Source of the DNA: Chlamydiota bacterium
GTDB taxonomy: Bacteria; Chlamydiota; Chlamydiia; Chlamydiales; JABDDJ01
Direction of reading: 5' to 3'
Length of the DNA: 64,000 nt
Assembly: GCA_013287645.1 (NCBI GenBank)
Contig: JABDDJ010000008.1
Span: 1 to 64,000 of the forward strand
How positions within the stretch are numbered: the stretch's first letter is position 1; each line of letters starts with the position of its first letter. Below the pieces are notes generated by a model. It did no database searches and had not been told where the DNA came from. It saw only the letters and a list, made by a program, of their open reading frames with translations. The position numbers and the translations under genes were made by a program. Below are positions 8,650 to 17,589 of this stretch, in pieces.

Positions 8650-9371
8650 CCCCAGTCCTTAAAACCGTCAATTTAAAAAAATCCTATAACGGACGTTGCG
8701 TTGTCGATGGGCTTTCTTTCGAGGTCAACCGCGGCGAGATTGTAGGATTGCTTGGACCTAATGGAGCAGGAAAGACCACAGCCTTTTACATAACTATGGG
8801 ACTCATACGTCCCGATGATGGCCAGGTCCTGTTTTGCGGAAACGATGTCACCCACTGGCCCATTCATCAGCGCGCCAAGCAGGGGATGGGCTACCTGGCA
8901 CAAGAGCCCTCCATTTTTCGCACTCTGACAGTAGAAGAGAATATTCTCAGTATACTAGAAGTGCTCCCCTTAACAAAAGCACAGCGTAAACAGCGCTTAG
9001 AAGAGCTGCTTGCAGAATTGCATCTAACGCCTTTAGCCAAAAAGATGGCTTTAGCACTATCAGGAGGAGAGCGTAGACGCTTAGAAATCACACGCGCACT
9101 CGTCACAAATCCCGTCTGCTTACTTCTCGACGAGCCCTTTGCCAATATAGACCCTATTTCTGTGGAGGAGGTCAAAGCCCTTGTACGCCTTCTCACAAAA
9201 CGCCAGATCAGCGTCTTGATTACAGATCATAATGCCCGCGAAATCTTTAGCCTAGTGGACAGAAGCTACCTAGTCTACGAAGGAAAGGTTATGTGCTCAG
9301 GCTCTGTCAACGACCTTGTTAACGACCCTCTTGTCCGCCAACGCTACCTCGGCGAACACTTCACCTATTAA
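8646..9371 (+). CDS. lptB: LPS export ABC transporter ATP-binding protein
   Basis: Cytosolic ATPase of the LptB2FG LPS extractor. 241 residues with Walker A GPNGAGKTT, Q-loop YLAQEPSIFR, signature LSGGERRRLE, Walker B LLLDEPFANID and switch His in LITDHNARE. The LPS-specific LptB features 'EPSIFRTLTVEENI' and 'RALVTNP' are present. The start is GTG at 8646, overlapping the lptC stop (GTGA), with AGGAGA upstream. The membrane partners LptF and LptG are not in the window. Confidence 0.93.
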   Translation: MTPVLKTVNLKKSYNGRCVVDGLSFEVNRGEIVGLLGPNGAGKTTAFYITMGLIRPDDGQVLFCGNDVTHWPIHQRAKQGMGYLAQEPSIFRTLTVEENILSILEVLPLTKAQRKQRLEELLAELHLTPLAKKMALALSGGERRRLEITRALVTNPVCLLLDEPFANIDPISVEEVKALVRLLTKRQISVLITDHNAREIFSLVDRSYLVYEGKVMCSGSVNDLVNDPLVRQRYLGEHFTY

Positions 9372-9406
9372 GCTAAACTAGATAAACCAGATTTAACGCA
9401 CACATA

Positions 9407-9490
9407 AAAAATTAAACGCAAAGACGCAAAGGCGCAAAGAATTTTTTTTATTTTCTTCTTTGCGCCTTTGCGTCTTTGCGTTTAATTTTT
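9407..9490. repeat. Inverted repeat, 'GCAAAG' family, bidirectional terminator
   Basis: Perfect 35-bp arms (9407-9441 and 9456-9490) with a 14-base loop. Each arm is built from short units of the type CGCAAAGRCG. It lies between the convergent ends of lptB and pabA, with T-rich flanks on both sides, and would fold into a very stable hairpin in either transcript. Other copies lie at 20091-20240 and 56107-56191, with partial copies near 31803, 49682 and 50150. Confidence 0.85.
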
Positions 9491-9491
9491 C

Positions 9492-10067
9492 TCAAAGCAA
9501 CTTCTCTTTTAACCAGTTTTGAAGCAATTGTAGTCCGTTTTCTGTAGCGACAGCTTCGGGATGAAATTGGACTCCTTCGATGGGTAGGCTGGTATGGCGC
9601 AGGGCCATGATTTCGCCTTCATCGGTTTTTGCTGTGATCTGTAGGGTCTTGGGCAGTGTCTCTGCATTAACGATGAGAGAGTGGTAACGAGTGACCTGAA
9701 AGTTCTGTGGAATATCTCTAAATGCGCCTATTCCTTCATGAGAAATCGAGCTTAGTTTTCCATGCATAGGTTTTAATGCTCTTACCACTTGTCCTCCAAA
9801 CGCTTCTCCTATCGCTTGCATGCCTAGGCATATTCCTAACAAAGGAATACCGTTTTTAGCTGATGCATGGATAAGGTCTAGACAGATGCCGGCTTGGGCT
9901 GGAGCTCCAGGGCCTGGTCCTATGACGATGGCTTTGGGGTTTAGTGATAAGCACTCGTCAAGAGTAATTTTGTCATTAAAATGAACCTGAAGCTGTTGTC
10001 CAAGCCTATGGAAGGCATGGACAACGTTATAGGTAAATGAATCGTAGTTATCGATCATTAAAAGCAT
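9492..10067 (-). CDS. pabA: Glutamine amidotransferase of aminodeoxychorismate/anthranilate synthase
   Basis: Releases ammonia from glutamine for the chorismate-converting partner. 191 residues. It has the class-I amidotransferase triad: nucleophile Cys in GICLGMQA, and His and Glu in VQFHPEAV; the N-terminus LMIDNYDSFTYN is typical of PabA/TrpG. The partner PabB/TrpE is not in the window. With folK nearby and no trp genes in sight, a folate (p-aminobenzoate) role is more likely than tryptophan. It begins six bases after the ndk stop and is the last gene of the lepA-to-pabA run. An internal ATG three codons in is an alternative start. Confidence 0.88.
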   Translation of the reverse strand: MLLMIDNYDSFTYNVVHAFHRLGQQLQVHFNDKITLDECLSLNPKAIVIGPGPGAPAQAGICLDLIHASAKNGIPLLGICLGMQAIGEAFGGQVVRALKPMHGKLSSISHEGIGAFRDIPQNFQVTRYHSLIVNAETLPKTLQITAKTDEGEIMALRHTSLPIEGVQFHPEAVATENGLQLLQNWLKEKLL

Positions 10068-10073
10068 AGAATA

Positions 10074-10514
10074 CTACCGAGTGCGAGGGCAGATCTCCCC
10101 ATTTTTGAAGAAGAAAGCTATCTCAGTTTGTGCTGTTTCTGGACTATCTGATCCATGGACTGCATTTTCATCAATAGTATTGGCAAATTTTGCGCGGATG
10201 GAGTGAGGTGATTTTTCTTTTGCTTGAACAGGATTGGTCTCGCCCATAATGCGGCGATTTTCGGCAATGGCGTTATTTCCTTCTAGGACCATGACCATGA
10301 CTGGTCCGGTAATCATGAAGTCGACAAGCGGTGTGAAGAAGGGGCGGCCTTTGTGTACGGCGTAGAACTCTTCAGCTTGCTGTTTAGATAGGTGAAGCAT
10401 TTTGCAAGCGACGATCTTCAAACCTGCTTTTTCAAATGCGGAGACAATATCTCCAATGTGATTATTTCCTACGGCATCAGGCTTAATAATGGAGAGTGTA
10501 CGTTCAACGGTCAT
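10074..10514 (-). CDS. ndk: Nucleoside diphosphate kinase
   Basis: Balances NTP and dNTP pools by transferring the gamma phosphate through a phospho-His. 146 residues from the ATG at 10514, which matches the family length of about 140-150. This start has AAGGA seven bases upstream; a longer frame back to 10637 only runs through the end of cmk. Motifs are [36 protein letters not shown] and the active-site [20 protein letters not shown]. It takes the place that plsC occupies after cmk in Chlamydia trachomatis (from memory of that genome). Confidence 0.95.
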   Translation of the reverse strand: MTVERTLSIIKPDAVGNNHIGDIVSAFEKAGLKIVACKMLHLSKQQAEEFYAVHKGRPFFTPLVDFMITGPVMVMVLEGNNAIAENRRIMGETNPVQAKEKSPHSIRAKFANTIDENAVHGSDSPETAQTEIAFFFKNGEICPRTR

Positions 10515-10524
10515 GGTATTTCCT

Positions 10525-11226
10525 TTACTTTTTTGAGTTTTCATGGCGAAGGCGCGTCTTGCGGCTATCGCGGATTTCGAGAATTTTGAAGACGACCTCG
10601 TCTGGACTAATGTCAGAGGTATCGACTTCGTAGGCATCGTCGGCCTTTATAAGAGGAGAGGCTTCCCGTTTCATGTCATATTCGTCGCGGGCGTTGATAT
10701 CGCTAAGGCATTGTTCTAAGGTCACGCCTTTCATCTGTTCGGGAAATTTTTGGAGGAGTTCGTCGTAGCGGCGCTTGGCACGTACTTCAGGACGTCCAGT
10801 CAGAAATATTTTAAAGTCGGCATCTGGAAAAACAATGGTTCCCATGTCACGTCCTTCGAAGACGGAGTTGACTCCTTTTGCGAGCTCACGCTGTAGGTGA
10901 ACAAGTTTTTCTCGGACAAAGGGCAGGGCAGAGACTTTGGAGACGTTGGCTGTCACATCGGGAGCGCGAATGAAGTCAGTAGTGTCTTCACCATTTACAA
11001 AGTAGCGTCTGAGGCCAGGTTTTATTTTGATATTGAGGTCAAAATGGTTAAGAAATTCTTTAATTGCGTCTTGGTTGTCGAGATCGATCTTTTGTTTCAT
11101 TAAGGCATAGGTAAGGCTGCGGTACATGGCACCGGTATCGAAGTAGATATAGCCAATTTCATTGGCTAACTTTTTTGCAATAGTGCTTTTCCCTGTAGCA
11201 ATAGGGCCATCAATGGTGATAATCAT
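10525..11226 (-). CDS. cmk: Cytidylate kinase
   Basis: Phosphorylates CMP/dCMP. 233 residues from the ATG at 11226. The P-loop is [10 protein letters not shown], where most family members have GPAGAGKS. Other motifs are [12 protein letters not shown], the CMP-binding [17 protein letters not shown] and the Arg-rich lid. The ATG overlaps the cdsA stop as ATGA and has AAAGG seven bases before it; a TTG two codons upstream is poorer. It lies in the conserved uppS-cdsA-cmk order. It links nucleotide supply with the CTP-using CdsA reaction. Confidence 0.94.
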   Translation of the reverse strand: MIITIDGPIATGKSTIAKKLANEIGYIYFDTGAMYRSLTYALMKQKIDLDNQDAIKEFLNHFDLNIKIKPGLRRYFVNGEDTTDFIRAPDVTANVSKVSALPFVREKLVHLQRELAKGVNSVFEGRDMGTIVFPDADFKIFLTGRPEVRAKRRYDELLQKFPEQMKGVTLEQCLSDINARDEYDMKREASPLIKADDAYEVDTSDISPDEVVFKILEIRDSRKTRLRHENSKK

Positions 11227-12068
11227 AGACAAGCCTTTGTAAAGTAAAATTTAAGAAAAATATACATGAGAGGCGAGCTAAATACAAGGGCATCGACAAT
11301 GTCTAGGATACCTCCCAAGCCTGGTAATGTATTGCTATCTTTTGTTCCAGCGTCACGTTTGAGTAATGATTCGGAGAGGTCGCCGAACTGAGCAGCCAAT
11401 GTAAGCGCCCCTGCCAGCAAAATAGAGCTTAAAAGGGGCAAAAGTAGAACGGTGTGAAAAATCGCTCCAGTCACAAGTGCTGCGGCAAATCCGGCAATCG
11501 CGCCTTCCCAGGTCTTTTTGGGGCTGATATAGCGCGTGAGAGGGTGCTTTCCGATGGTTTTGCCAACGACATAGGCGGCCACGTCGTTGATTTTGACGAC
11601 GATAAGCAAGAAAAAGAGCCACCAGCGCCCATCCTGGCCAGAGTCTGGGGGAAAATAGTAGACAATTTGGATAGCTGTTCCGAGGGGCACTGCTAAGAAA
11701 GCCAAGGGAAAAAGAGAGTTCGCAATCGTGTTGATAGGGTGTTCATGGCTATAAAAATGGTAAAGAAATACTACAAAAAGAGTGATCAATAACGCCAGTT
11801 CCGGCAGATAGTCTAAGGAACGGATTTGAGTAGCAGTAAAGACCGCGATTAGATAGAGCGCAACACAGGATAGAGTGATTGTACTGAGAGGTGTCGCCCC
11901 GACTTTGATCGTTAGCTGAAGTAATTCCCAAGAGGCAATAGTGATAATGGCGACGGCTGTTGCAATAAAAAGGAATTGAATGTAGGGAATATAGGCTGTA
12001 AATAGTGCGACAATGGCCAAGACAGAAACCAGAGACCCCATAATAAGACGCTGTTGCCAATTTTGCAT
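11223..12068 (-). CDS. cdsA: Phosphatidate cytidylyltransferase
   Basis: Integral membrane enzyme making CDP-diacylglycerol from phosphatidate and CTP, the precursor for PssA (33263-34090). 281 residues with about eight membrane segments. The C-terminal signature SESLLKRDAGTKDSNT is clear. The usual end of the signature, HGGxxDRxD, reads LGGILDIVDAL here, with the Arg replaced. I recall similar 'GGVLDxxDSL' variants in the wider PVC group, so this is probably normal lineage variation. It overlaps cmk by four bases. Confidence 0.93.
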   Translation of the reverse strand: MQNWQQRLIMGSLVSVLAIVALFTAYIPYIQFLFIATAVAIITIASWELLQLTIKVGATPLSTITLSCVALYLIAVFTATQIRSLDYLPELALLITLFVVFLYHFYSHEHPINTIANSLFPLAFLAVPLGTAIQIVYYFPPDSGQDGRWWLFFLLIVVKINDVAAYVVGKTIGKHPLTRYISPKKTWEGAIAGFAAALVTGAIFHTVLLLPLLSSILLAGALTLAAQFGDLSESLLKRDAGTKDSNTLPGLGGILDIVDALVFSSPLMYIFLKFYFTKACL

Positions 12069-12074
12069 GATGCT

Positions 12075-12824
12075 TTAAGTTCCTAAGCGACGTTGACGTT
12101 TTTGATAAGTGAGCACAGCATTGTAGAGATCGAGTGGCGTAAAGTCAGGCCACATTTTTTCTAAAAAATACAATTCTGCATAAGAGGCTTGCCAAAGCAG
12201 AAAGTTGCTGATGCGTAGTTCTCCACCAGGCCGGATTAATAGATCCAGCTCAGGAAGTCCCTGAGTATCCAAGTAGCTGCTGATAGTTTCTTCGGTAATC
12301 GGACGATGATCTTCTAAGGCACTATTGATAGCTCGACAGATCTCATTGCGGCTACCATAGTTTAAAGCCATTGCCAATTCGATCGCACTGAAGTGTGCTG
12401 TCGCTCTACAAGTATCTTCTAGGGCTTTTTGTAATGTGTCTGGCAGACCTTGGATATCTCCAATGCAACGGACGCGCACCTCATTGGCGATCATTTGCGG
12501 GCGCTGTTCAATGGCATACTGCTCAATCAACCACAGGACGGCTGCAACTTCATCAGGAGGGCGATTCCAGTTTTCTGTTGAAAATCCATAGACTGTGATG
12601 GCAGTGATAGAGAGCTCTTTCGCTGCGCGTACGATCTCCACAAGAATATCAGCGCCCTCTTTGTGTCCCTCAGCATGTGATTCGCCACGTTTAGTAGCCC
12701 ACCGTCTGTTTCCATCGAGAATAATAGCGACATGTTTGGGAATCTTATCAGCGTCGAGTGCTGCGATCTGCTGTTCAGTATAGTAAGAGGTTTGTATAGG
12801 TTCTTCCGCATAGAGTGGTTGCAT
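12075..12824 (-). CDS. uppS: Isoprenyl (undecaprenyl) diphosphate synthase
   Basis: cis-Prenyltransferase producing the C55 lipid carrier for peptidoglycan-like and polysaccharide assembly. 249 residues. Signatures are HVAIILDGNRRWA (Mg-binding Asp and catalytic Asn/Arg), GHKEGADI, VYGFSTENWNRP and the C-terminal DLLIRPGGELRISNFLLWQ. An extra N-terminal tail of about 30 residues (MQPLYAEEPIQTSYYTEQQ) precedes the core. Two bases after the lepA stop. Confidence 0.95.
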   Translation of the reverse strand: MQPLYAEEPIQTSYYTEQQIAALDADKIPKHVAIILDGNRRWATKRGESHAEGHKEGADILVEIVRAAKELSITAITVYGFSTENWNRPPDEVAAVLWLIEQYAIEQRPQMIANEVRVRCIGDIQGLPDTLQKALEDTCRATAHFSAIELAMALNYGSRNEICRAINSALEDHRPITEETISSYLDTQGLPELDLLIRPGGELRISNFLLWQASYAELYFLEKMWPDFTPLDLYNAVLTYQKRQRRLGT

Positions 12825-12826
12825 CG

Positions 12827-14635
12827 TTATTCACTCGCCTTTAGGACTTCCATGAACGCATTTTGTGGAATGGTGACCTTTCCGATCTCCTTCATGCGCT
12901 TCTTTCCCTCTTTTTGTTTTTCCCATAACTTGCGTTTTCGAGAGATGTCTCCTCCATAGCACTTTGCGGTCACATTCTTTGTCAGTGCTGGTATTGTTTC
13001 TCGAGCAACGATTTTTCCACCAATGGCTCCTTGAACAGGAACTTTAAAGAGTTGTCGAGGAATCACCTCTTTTAATTTAGAGCAGATAGCTCTTCCTTTT
13101 GATTCTGCTTTAGAACGATGGATCAGGCAGGAAAAAGCATCGACAGGCTCTTCGTTCACGCGGATTTCCAGTTTAATGATATCGCCTTCAGCATAACCAT
13201 CAAACTCATAATCGAAGGAACCATAGCCTTTGGTGACAGACTTGAGCTTGTCATTGAAGTCGGTGATGATCTCGTTCAGCGGAAAACGGTATGTCAGCAT
13301 GACACGTCGAGAATCAAGTGTCTCTGTCTTAAAGCAGGCGCCGCGTTTATCCATGCAGAGATTCATAACAGCCCCCAGATAATCTGTAGGCAGGATAATG
13401 TGACTTCTTACCCAAGGCTCTTCTACCCAAGCGATGTTTGCAGGATCTGGATAGTAGGAAGGGTTATCGATCTCCTTAACGGTGTTATCGTTAAGAGCAA
13501 AATGGTACGAGACACTGGGAGAAGTAGAAATAATAGCGAGGTCAAATTCTCGTTGAAGGCGCTCAAAGATGATTTCTAAATGCAAAAGGCCCAAAAATCC
13601 ACAGCGAAAACCAAATCCAAGGGCTGTACTACTTTCCTGCTCAATATGTAGGGACGAATCGTTCAGCTGAAGCTTGGCCAAGGCATCCCTCAAAGCCTCA
13701 AAATCAGAACTATCGATAGGGTAGATTCCAGCAAAAACAACCGGAATCACAGTTTTAAAACCGGGTAGAGCCTCGGGAGCAGGATGTTTATGCGAAGTAA
13801 CAGTATCGCCAATTTTAACGTCGGCAGTATTTTTGATGTTGGCGATCATATAGCCTACTTCGCCAGGGCGCAAGTGTTCTACAGGACGCATTTGAGGAGC
13901 AAAAATACCTACTTCAAGAACTTCGAATGTTTTTCCAGTAGCCATCATGCGAATGAGTGTACCTTTACGCATCTCTCCACTCATTACACGCATGTAGACC
14001 TTAACGCCGCGATAATTGTCATAGTGAGAGTCAAAGATAAGCGCACGCAAAAGATCGTTTTCAAGTGGTTTAGGAGGAGGTATATCGCGCACAATACGCT
14101 CCAAAATTTCGAAGATTCCTACACCAGTTTTTGCCGAACAGCAGATTGCGTCCGAAGCGTCAATGGCCATGATCTCTTCGATCTGCTGCCTAGTTCCATC
14201 GATATCTGCAGCAGGTAAGTCGATCTTGTTTAACACGGGCAGAACTGTAAGATGACGCTCCATCGCTAAGTGTAGGTTGGCTAGTGTCTGAGCTTGAATT
14301 CCTTGTGCCGCATCGATGACCAGCAGAGCTCCCTCACAGGCTGAGAGTGAGCGTGAGACTTCGTATGAAAAATCCACATGGCCTGGAGTATCGATAAAAT
14401 TAATTTGATAGATATGTCCATCCGAAGCGGAATAATACATCGTTACAGGATGAGCTTTGATGGTAATCCCGCGTTCTCGTTCCAAATCCATATCGTCGAG
14501 AACCTGCTCTTGCATGTCTCTAGCATCCAGTGTTTTAGTAAATTCTAAAAGACGGTCAGCTAAGGTCGACTTCCCATGGTCAATATGAGCTATGATAGAG
14601 AAATTACGGATGTATTTAAGTGCGTATTTAAACAT
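12827..14635 (-). CDS. lepA: Translation elongation factor 4 (back-translocase GTPase)
   Basis: Ribosome-dependent GTPase. From the ATG at 14635 it has 602 residues, the usual length for LepA. Two upstream starts in frame (ATG 14644, TTG 14671) would add nine or twelve unconserved residues. G motifs are [13 protein letters not shown] (G1), the [10 protein letters not shown] switch I, DTPGHVDF (G3) and NKIDLPAAD (G4). The LepA-specific C-terminal domain ends in [20 protein letters not shown]. It heads the lepA-uppS-cdsA-cmk-ndk-pabA run. Confidence 0.95.
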   Translation of the reverse strand: MFKYALKYIRNFSIIAHIDHGKSTLADRLLEFTKTLDARDMQEQVLDDMDLERERGITIKAHPVTMYYSASDGHIYQINFIDTPGHVDFSYEVSRSLSACEGALLVIDAAQGIQAQTLANLHLAMERHLTVLPVLNKIDLPAADIDGTRQQIEEIMAIDASDAICCSAKTGVGIFEILERIVRDIPPPKPLENDLLRALIFDSHYDNYRGVKVYMRVMSGEMRKGTLIRMMATGKTFEVLEVGIFAPQMRPVEHLRPGEVGYMIANIKNTADVKIGDTVTSHKHPAPEALPGFKTVIPVVFAGIYPIDSSDFEALRDALAKLQLNDSSLHIEQESSTALGFGFRCGFLGLLHLEIIFERLQREFDLAIISTSPSVSYHFALNDNTVKEIDNPSYYPDPANIAWVEEPWVRSHIILPTDYLGAVMNLCMDKRGACFKTETLDSRRVMLTYRFPLNEIITDFNDKLKSVTKGYGSFDYEFDGYAEGDIIKLEIRVNEEPVDAFSCLIHRSKAESKGRAICSKLKEVIPRQLFKVPVQGAIGGKIVARETIPALTKNVTAKCYGGDISRKRKLWEKQKEGKKRMKEIGKVTIPQNAFMEVLKASE

Positions 14636-14711
14636 AGTGTCCATATTACAGTGGATATTCAATGATTTCAAGAGCTCAAAAATCTACGGAAGAAATTGAG
14701 AAGAAAGGAGT

Positions 14712-14795
14712 TGCGGCCAAGATGACTCGAACATCCACCTGGGAACCCAGACTAGAACCTGAATCTAGCGCGTCTACCAATTCCGCCATGGCCGC
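14712..14795 (-). tRNA. tRNA-Leu (anticodon CAG)
   Basis: 84 bases, read on the minus strand. The acceptor stem GCGGCCA pairs with TGGCCGC, discriminator A. The D arm contains AATTGGTAGACGCGC. The anticodon stem CTAGA/TCTAG closes the loop TTCAGGT, giving anticodon CAG (codon CUG). A long class-II variable arm (CTGGGTTCCCAG) is followed by a T arm with loop TTCGAGT. CCA is not encoded. It lies about 75 bases upstream of lepA on the same strand. Confidence 0.95.
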
Positions 14796-14837
14796 AAAAT
14801 CACAAGGTAAGATAGTACGACCTAGGATATTTTTTGA

Positions 14838-15122
14838 CTAGAGGTTATAAGCTTCTTCGAAGAGTTTTTTGAGATAGTCATCCTCCTCTTGTTCTGAGGA
14901 GGGAATTAATTGAAGATTTTTTTCAAGCTCATCAATCCGATGTTTCAGCCTTGAGTTCTCCTCCTGCAAAAAAAGACAAAGCTTGGCTAAAAGATTGTAT
15001 TTAGAGGCCATGCCCTTCTTGAGCTGGTCACATTTTTGGCGCAAAAAGGTTAATTCTTTTTTTAATCGAGTGATCTCATCGTTCGTTTCAAACATCTCCA
15101 TTTGAGTCGGATCTTTCACCAT
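14838..15122 (-). CDS. Small coiled-coil protein, unknown function
   Basis: 94 residues with no recognised family. Residues about 15-70 form a heptad-like coiled coil (EITRLKKELTFLRQKCDQL, then LFLQEENSRLKHRIDELEKN), and the tail is very acidic (SSEQEEDDYLKKLFEEAYNL). No signal peptide or membrane segment. It begins with ATG at 15122 and is divergent from glyS, 77 bases away. The tRNA-Leu is downstream on the same strand. The general look is of a small ZapA/ZapB-like or scaffold protein, but there is no specific support for either. Confidence 0.6.
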   Translation of the reverse strand: MVKDPTQMEMFETNDEITRLKKELTFLRQKCDQLKKGMASKYNLLAKLCLFLQEENSRLKHRIDELEKNLQLIPSSEQEEDDYLKKLFEEAYNL

Positions 15123-15199
15123 AAATCACTCACTGCTTGATAAATTCTAGATTGATTAGCTATCTTATTAACACCATCGCTTAATGGAGTCAAATAAGG

Positions 15200-16588
15200 A
15201 TGATCGAGACAGAACTTTTGAAATCAGTCGTAGCCCTCTGTAAACGTAGAGGATTTATCTTTCCTGGATCCGAGATCTATGGCGGATTTGCAAATACCTA
15301 TAGCTACGGTCCTTATGGCGTAGAACTCAAGCGCATTATCCGCGAAGCTTGGTGGCGTACATTTGTCCAGAACAGAGAAGATATGGTCGGGTTAGATGGC
15401 CCCATTCTCCTTCATCCACGCGCATGGGAGGCCTCAGGACATGTGGAGGGCTTTAATGACGCCCTTATAGACTGTAAAAATTGCAAAAGTAGATTTAGAG
15501 CAGATCATCTTATCGAAGCTTCTGTAGGGCTTGAAGTCGAAGGATTTACTGTAGCACAAATCAACCAGTTAATTGTTGATCATGCACTCGTTTGCCCCAA
15601 ATGCGGCTCAAAAGATTGGACCGATGCACGCTATTTTAATTTAATGTTTTCCACACGGCTCAGCAAGACAGCTCAAGGCGAAAATGATGTAGCTTATCTC
15701 CGGCCGGAAACAGCTCAGGCTATCTTTTTAGATTTCAAAAATATTGTTGACACTATGCGCGTCACAGTACCTTTTGGAGTCGCTCAAATTGGTAAAGCCT
15801 TCCGCAATGAAATCACACCAGGAAACTTCATTTTTCGCGTAATCGAATTTGAACAGATGGAAATCGAGTACTTTATACGCTCCGAGACTTGGGAAACAGT
15901 CTTTGAAGAATGGTTAGCCAGTATGAAAAAATGGTGCAGCTGGATAGGTCTATCAGAAAATCGCTTAAGTTGTAGTGAACACCCCAAAGATAAACTTTCG
16001 CACTATTCTAAGCGCACTGTAGATATCATGTATGACTTTCCCTTTGGCCGAAGCGAGCTCTATGGACTAGCCTATCGCACAGACTATGACCTCAGCCGCC
16101 ATGCAGAGTATTCCAAATCAAAACTGGAGTATACAGATCCTCAGACTCGCGAAAAATATGTTCCACATGTAGTAGAGCCCACCTTTGGTTTAGATAGAAC
16201 TGTTTTGGCATTGCTGTGCGATGCCTATGCTGAAGAGTTACTCCCCAACGGAGAGCAGCGCACAGTTTTAAGATTTAAGCCCCATATGGCCCCTGTCAAG
16301 GTAGCCGTATTCCCACTAATGAAAAAAGAGCCGCTTATCGAAAAAGCACGGCCTATCTTCGATGCCCTCAGGCAACATTGGGCGGTGCAGTATGATGATT
16401 CTGGCGCTATTGGAAAGCGTTACCGCCGCCATGATGAGATTGGTACGCCACTCTGTGTAACTGTAGATTTTCAGACTTTAGAAGACGATACAGTTACGTT
16501 ACGCCATCGCGACAGCATGGAACAAGAGCGTGTCTCCATCAAAGCACTCGCCTCTCGTTGCTTAGAGGTAATATCAGCAAGATCATAA
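15200..16588 (+). CDS. glyS: Glycyl-tRNA synthetase, alpha2 (homodimer) type
   Basis: Charges tRNA-Gly. 462 residues, class II catalytic core: the motif 1 region ending GPYGVELKRIIREAWW, motif 2 in GKAFRNEITPGNFIFRVIEFEQMEIEYF, and motif 3 in VVEPTFGLDRTVLALL, then an anticodon-binding domain (KVAVFPLMKKEPLIEKA). Two Cys pairs (DCKNCKSRF and CPKCGSKDW) form a zinc-ribbon-like insertion. This is the eukaryote/archaea/Gram-positive type, not the bacterial alpha2beta2 type. Chlamydiaceae, as I recall, use a fused alpha-beta GlyQS, so the form here is noteworthy. Signatures leave no doubt about the activity. Confidence 0.95.
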   Translation: MIETELLKSVVALCKRRGFIFPGSEIYGGFANTYSYGPYGVELKRIIREAWWRTFVQNREDMVGLDGPILLHPRAWEASGHVEGFNDALIDCKNCKSRFRADHLIEASVGLEVEGFTVAQINQLIVDHALVCPKCGSKDWTDARYFNLMFSTRLSKTAQGENDVAYLRPETAQAIFLDFKNIVDTMRVTVPFGVAQIGKAFRNEITPGNFIFRVIEFEQMEIEYFIRSETWETVFEEWLASMKKWCSWIGLSENRLSCSEHPKDKLSHYSKRTVDIMYDFPFGRSELYGLAYRTDYDLSRHAEYSKSKLEYTDPQTREKYVPHVVEPTFGLDRTVLALLCDAYAEELLPNGEQRTVLRFKPHMAPVKVAVFPLMKKEPLIEKARPIFDALRQHWAVQYDDSGAIGKRYRRHDEIGTPLCVTVDFQTLEDDTVTLRHRDSMEQERVSIKALASRCLEVISARS

Positions 16589-16590
16589 AG

Positions 16591-16667
16591 AATAAAATAA
16601 CAAGATAGGCAGGATCGCTTCGCGGCAGGATACAGGGTAGCGAACCTGCCTATCTTGTTATTTTATT
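16591..16667. repeat. Inverted repeat, 'AGGCAGGATCGCTTCGCGGCAGGAT' family
   Basis: Perfect 23-bp arms (16591-16613 and 16645-16667) with a 31-base loop that holds a 'CGCTTCGCGGCAGGAT' stretch. It lies just after the glyS stop and can serve as its terminator (the right arm ends TTATTTTATT). The arm core and the loop motif recur in the longer element at 27620-27875. Confidence 0.75.
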
Positions 16668-16738
16668 ATTAAATAGTTGACATATATTAAATTAATCGTT
16701 TTAATTAATTTCATTTTTAATTAAACATGGAGGTAATT

Positions 16739-17206
16739 ATGAAAAAATTGTTTTTATTAGTTATGGTACTTGCTTTTCAAATTTCAACTATGCAAGCCCA
16801 AAATTTTTTTAAAAGACCCTACAATACAAATGATACAGTGAGGCATGGCTTCACTAAAGAATCTGACAGAGCTCAATATGGTGAATCTGACTATTCTAAT
16901 GTTGTACGAGTAGAAAGAGGGATTAGTTTAAAAGAAGCCTTCGATATTGCTGAATCTGACCCTGAAGTTGACTATTTCGTCTATCTGAAAGGCGAATGCA
17001 TGGTTCTCTGTACATCTCCAGATGTGGATGTTAACAATGATCCATTTAATTTGATTACCCAAGAACAATTTATTTATGACTCGGGTAAGTTAGGTTTTGG
17101 CTTTATCCGTGTTTTCCACTATGGCGATACTGTCTTCTTCAAAAAAGATGGAATGCAGCTTGGCACAGCTTATGGTCTTGCTGACACCTATCATAAAAAA
17201 CAGTAG
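16739..17206 (+). CDS. Small secreted protein, unknown function
   Basis: 155 residues from the ATG at 16739, which has GGAGG five bases upstream; an in-frame ATG at 16727 overlaps that SD and is rejected. The N-terminus MKKLFLLVMVLAFQISTMQA is a clear Sec signal peptide with probable cleavage after QA. The mature protein is about 135 residues, with no Cys-rich or repeat pattern except a 'CMVLC' pair. No family recognised. Exported to periplasm or outer membrane is all that can be said. A hairpin terminator follows. Confidence 0.65.
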   Translation: MKKLFLLVMVLAFQISTMQAQNFFKRPYNTNDTVRHGFTKESDRAQYGESDYSNVVRVERGISLKEAFDIAESDPEVDYFVYLKGECMVLCTSPDVDVNNDPFNLITQEQFIYDSGKLGFGFIRVFHYGDTVFFKKDGMQLGTAYGLADTYHKKQ

Positions 17207-17235
17207 CTTCTAATCAGCTCTAATAATCTTCCCCA

Positions 17236-17263
17236 AAGTGCTACCTAACGCAGGTAGCATTTT
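17236..17263. terminator. Rho-independent terminator, probably bidirectional
   Basis: TGCTACC and GGTAGCA pair across a 7-base loop, flanked by AAAG on the left and TTTT on the right. It sits between the convergent ends of the exported-protein gene (ends 17206) and the DUF2442 gene (ends 17272). Confidence 0.7.
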
Positions 17264-17271
17264 GGACCAGT

Positions 17272-17586
17272 TCAAGTGACTTTTGAAGATTTTTTGCGTG
17301 CTTTTGGTTTAGCTATAATGCGTTTGGCCATTTTACGTTTAGGTTTTGGAACTTCTTGCCCTTCAAGATAGAGAACGTCAGGGCATAAATCTGCGCCATT
17401 TGGCCATGCGATTGTACCCATTTCTTCATCAACAAATACTTTTTTGAAGAATTCAGGATCTTTTAAATCCTCGAATATTCCACCTTTAAGCCTTTTTTTC
17501 AGATCTACCAACATAGTCTTGTTGTCATTAAATGTGAGTTCTAGTTGGAAATCAGGCAGAGGTTTTACTTTTAAAATTATATGCAT
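17272..17586 (-). CDS. DUF2442-domain protein
   Basis: 104 residues. The first 80 residues match the DUF2442 pattern: KPLPDFQLELTFNDNKT, then DLKKRLKGGIFEDLKDPEFF, then VDEEMGTIAWPNGADLCPDVLY. The C-terminal 25 residues are lysine-rich and probably disordered (KRKMAKRIIAKPKARKK). GGAG lies six bases before the ATG. It follows the DUF4160 gene by three bases; such pairs are widespread on bacterial genomes and are often suspected of being toxin-antitoxin-like, but I know of no proven mechanism. Confidence 0.85.
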   Translation of the reverse strand: MHIILKVKPLPDFQLELTFNDNKTMLVDLKKRLKGGIFEDLKDPEFFKKVFVDEEMGTIAWPNGADLCPDVLYLEGQEVPKPKRKMAKRIIAKPKARKKSSKVT

Positions 17587-17589
17587 CTT

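Noticed and set aside
10515-10637. N-terminal extension of ndk
   Set aside because: It lies entirely in the cmk gene on the same strand, in another frame. The ATG at 10514 has an SD and gives the family length.
11454-11696. Open frames opposite to cdsA and similar long antisense frames across lepA, kdsA and the ABC genes
   Set aside because: They have no SD, no family resemblance, and the opposite strand carries clearly conserved genes.
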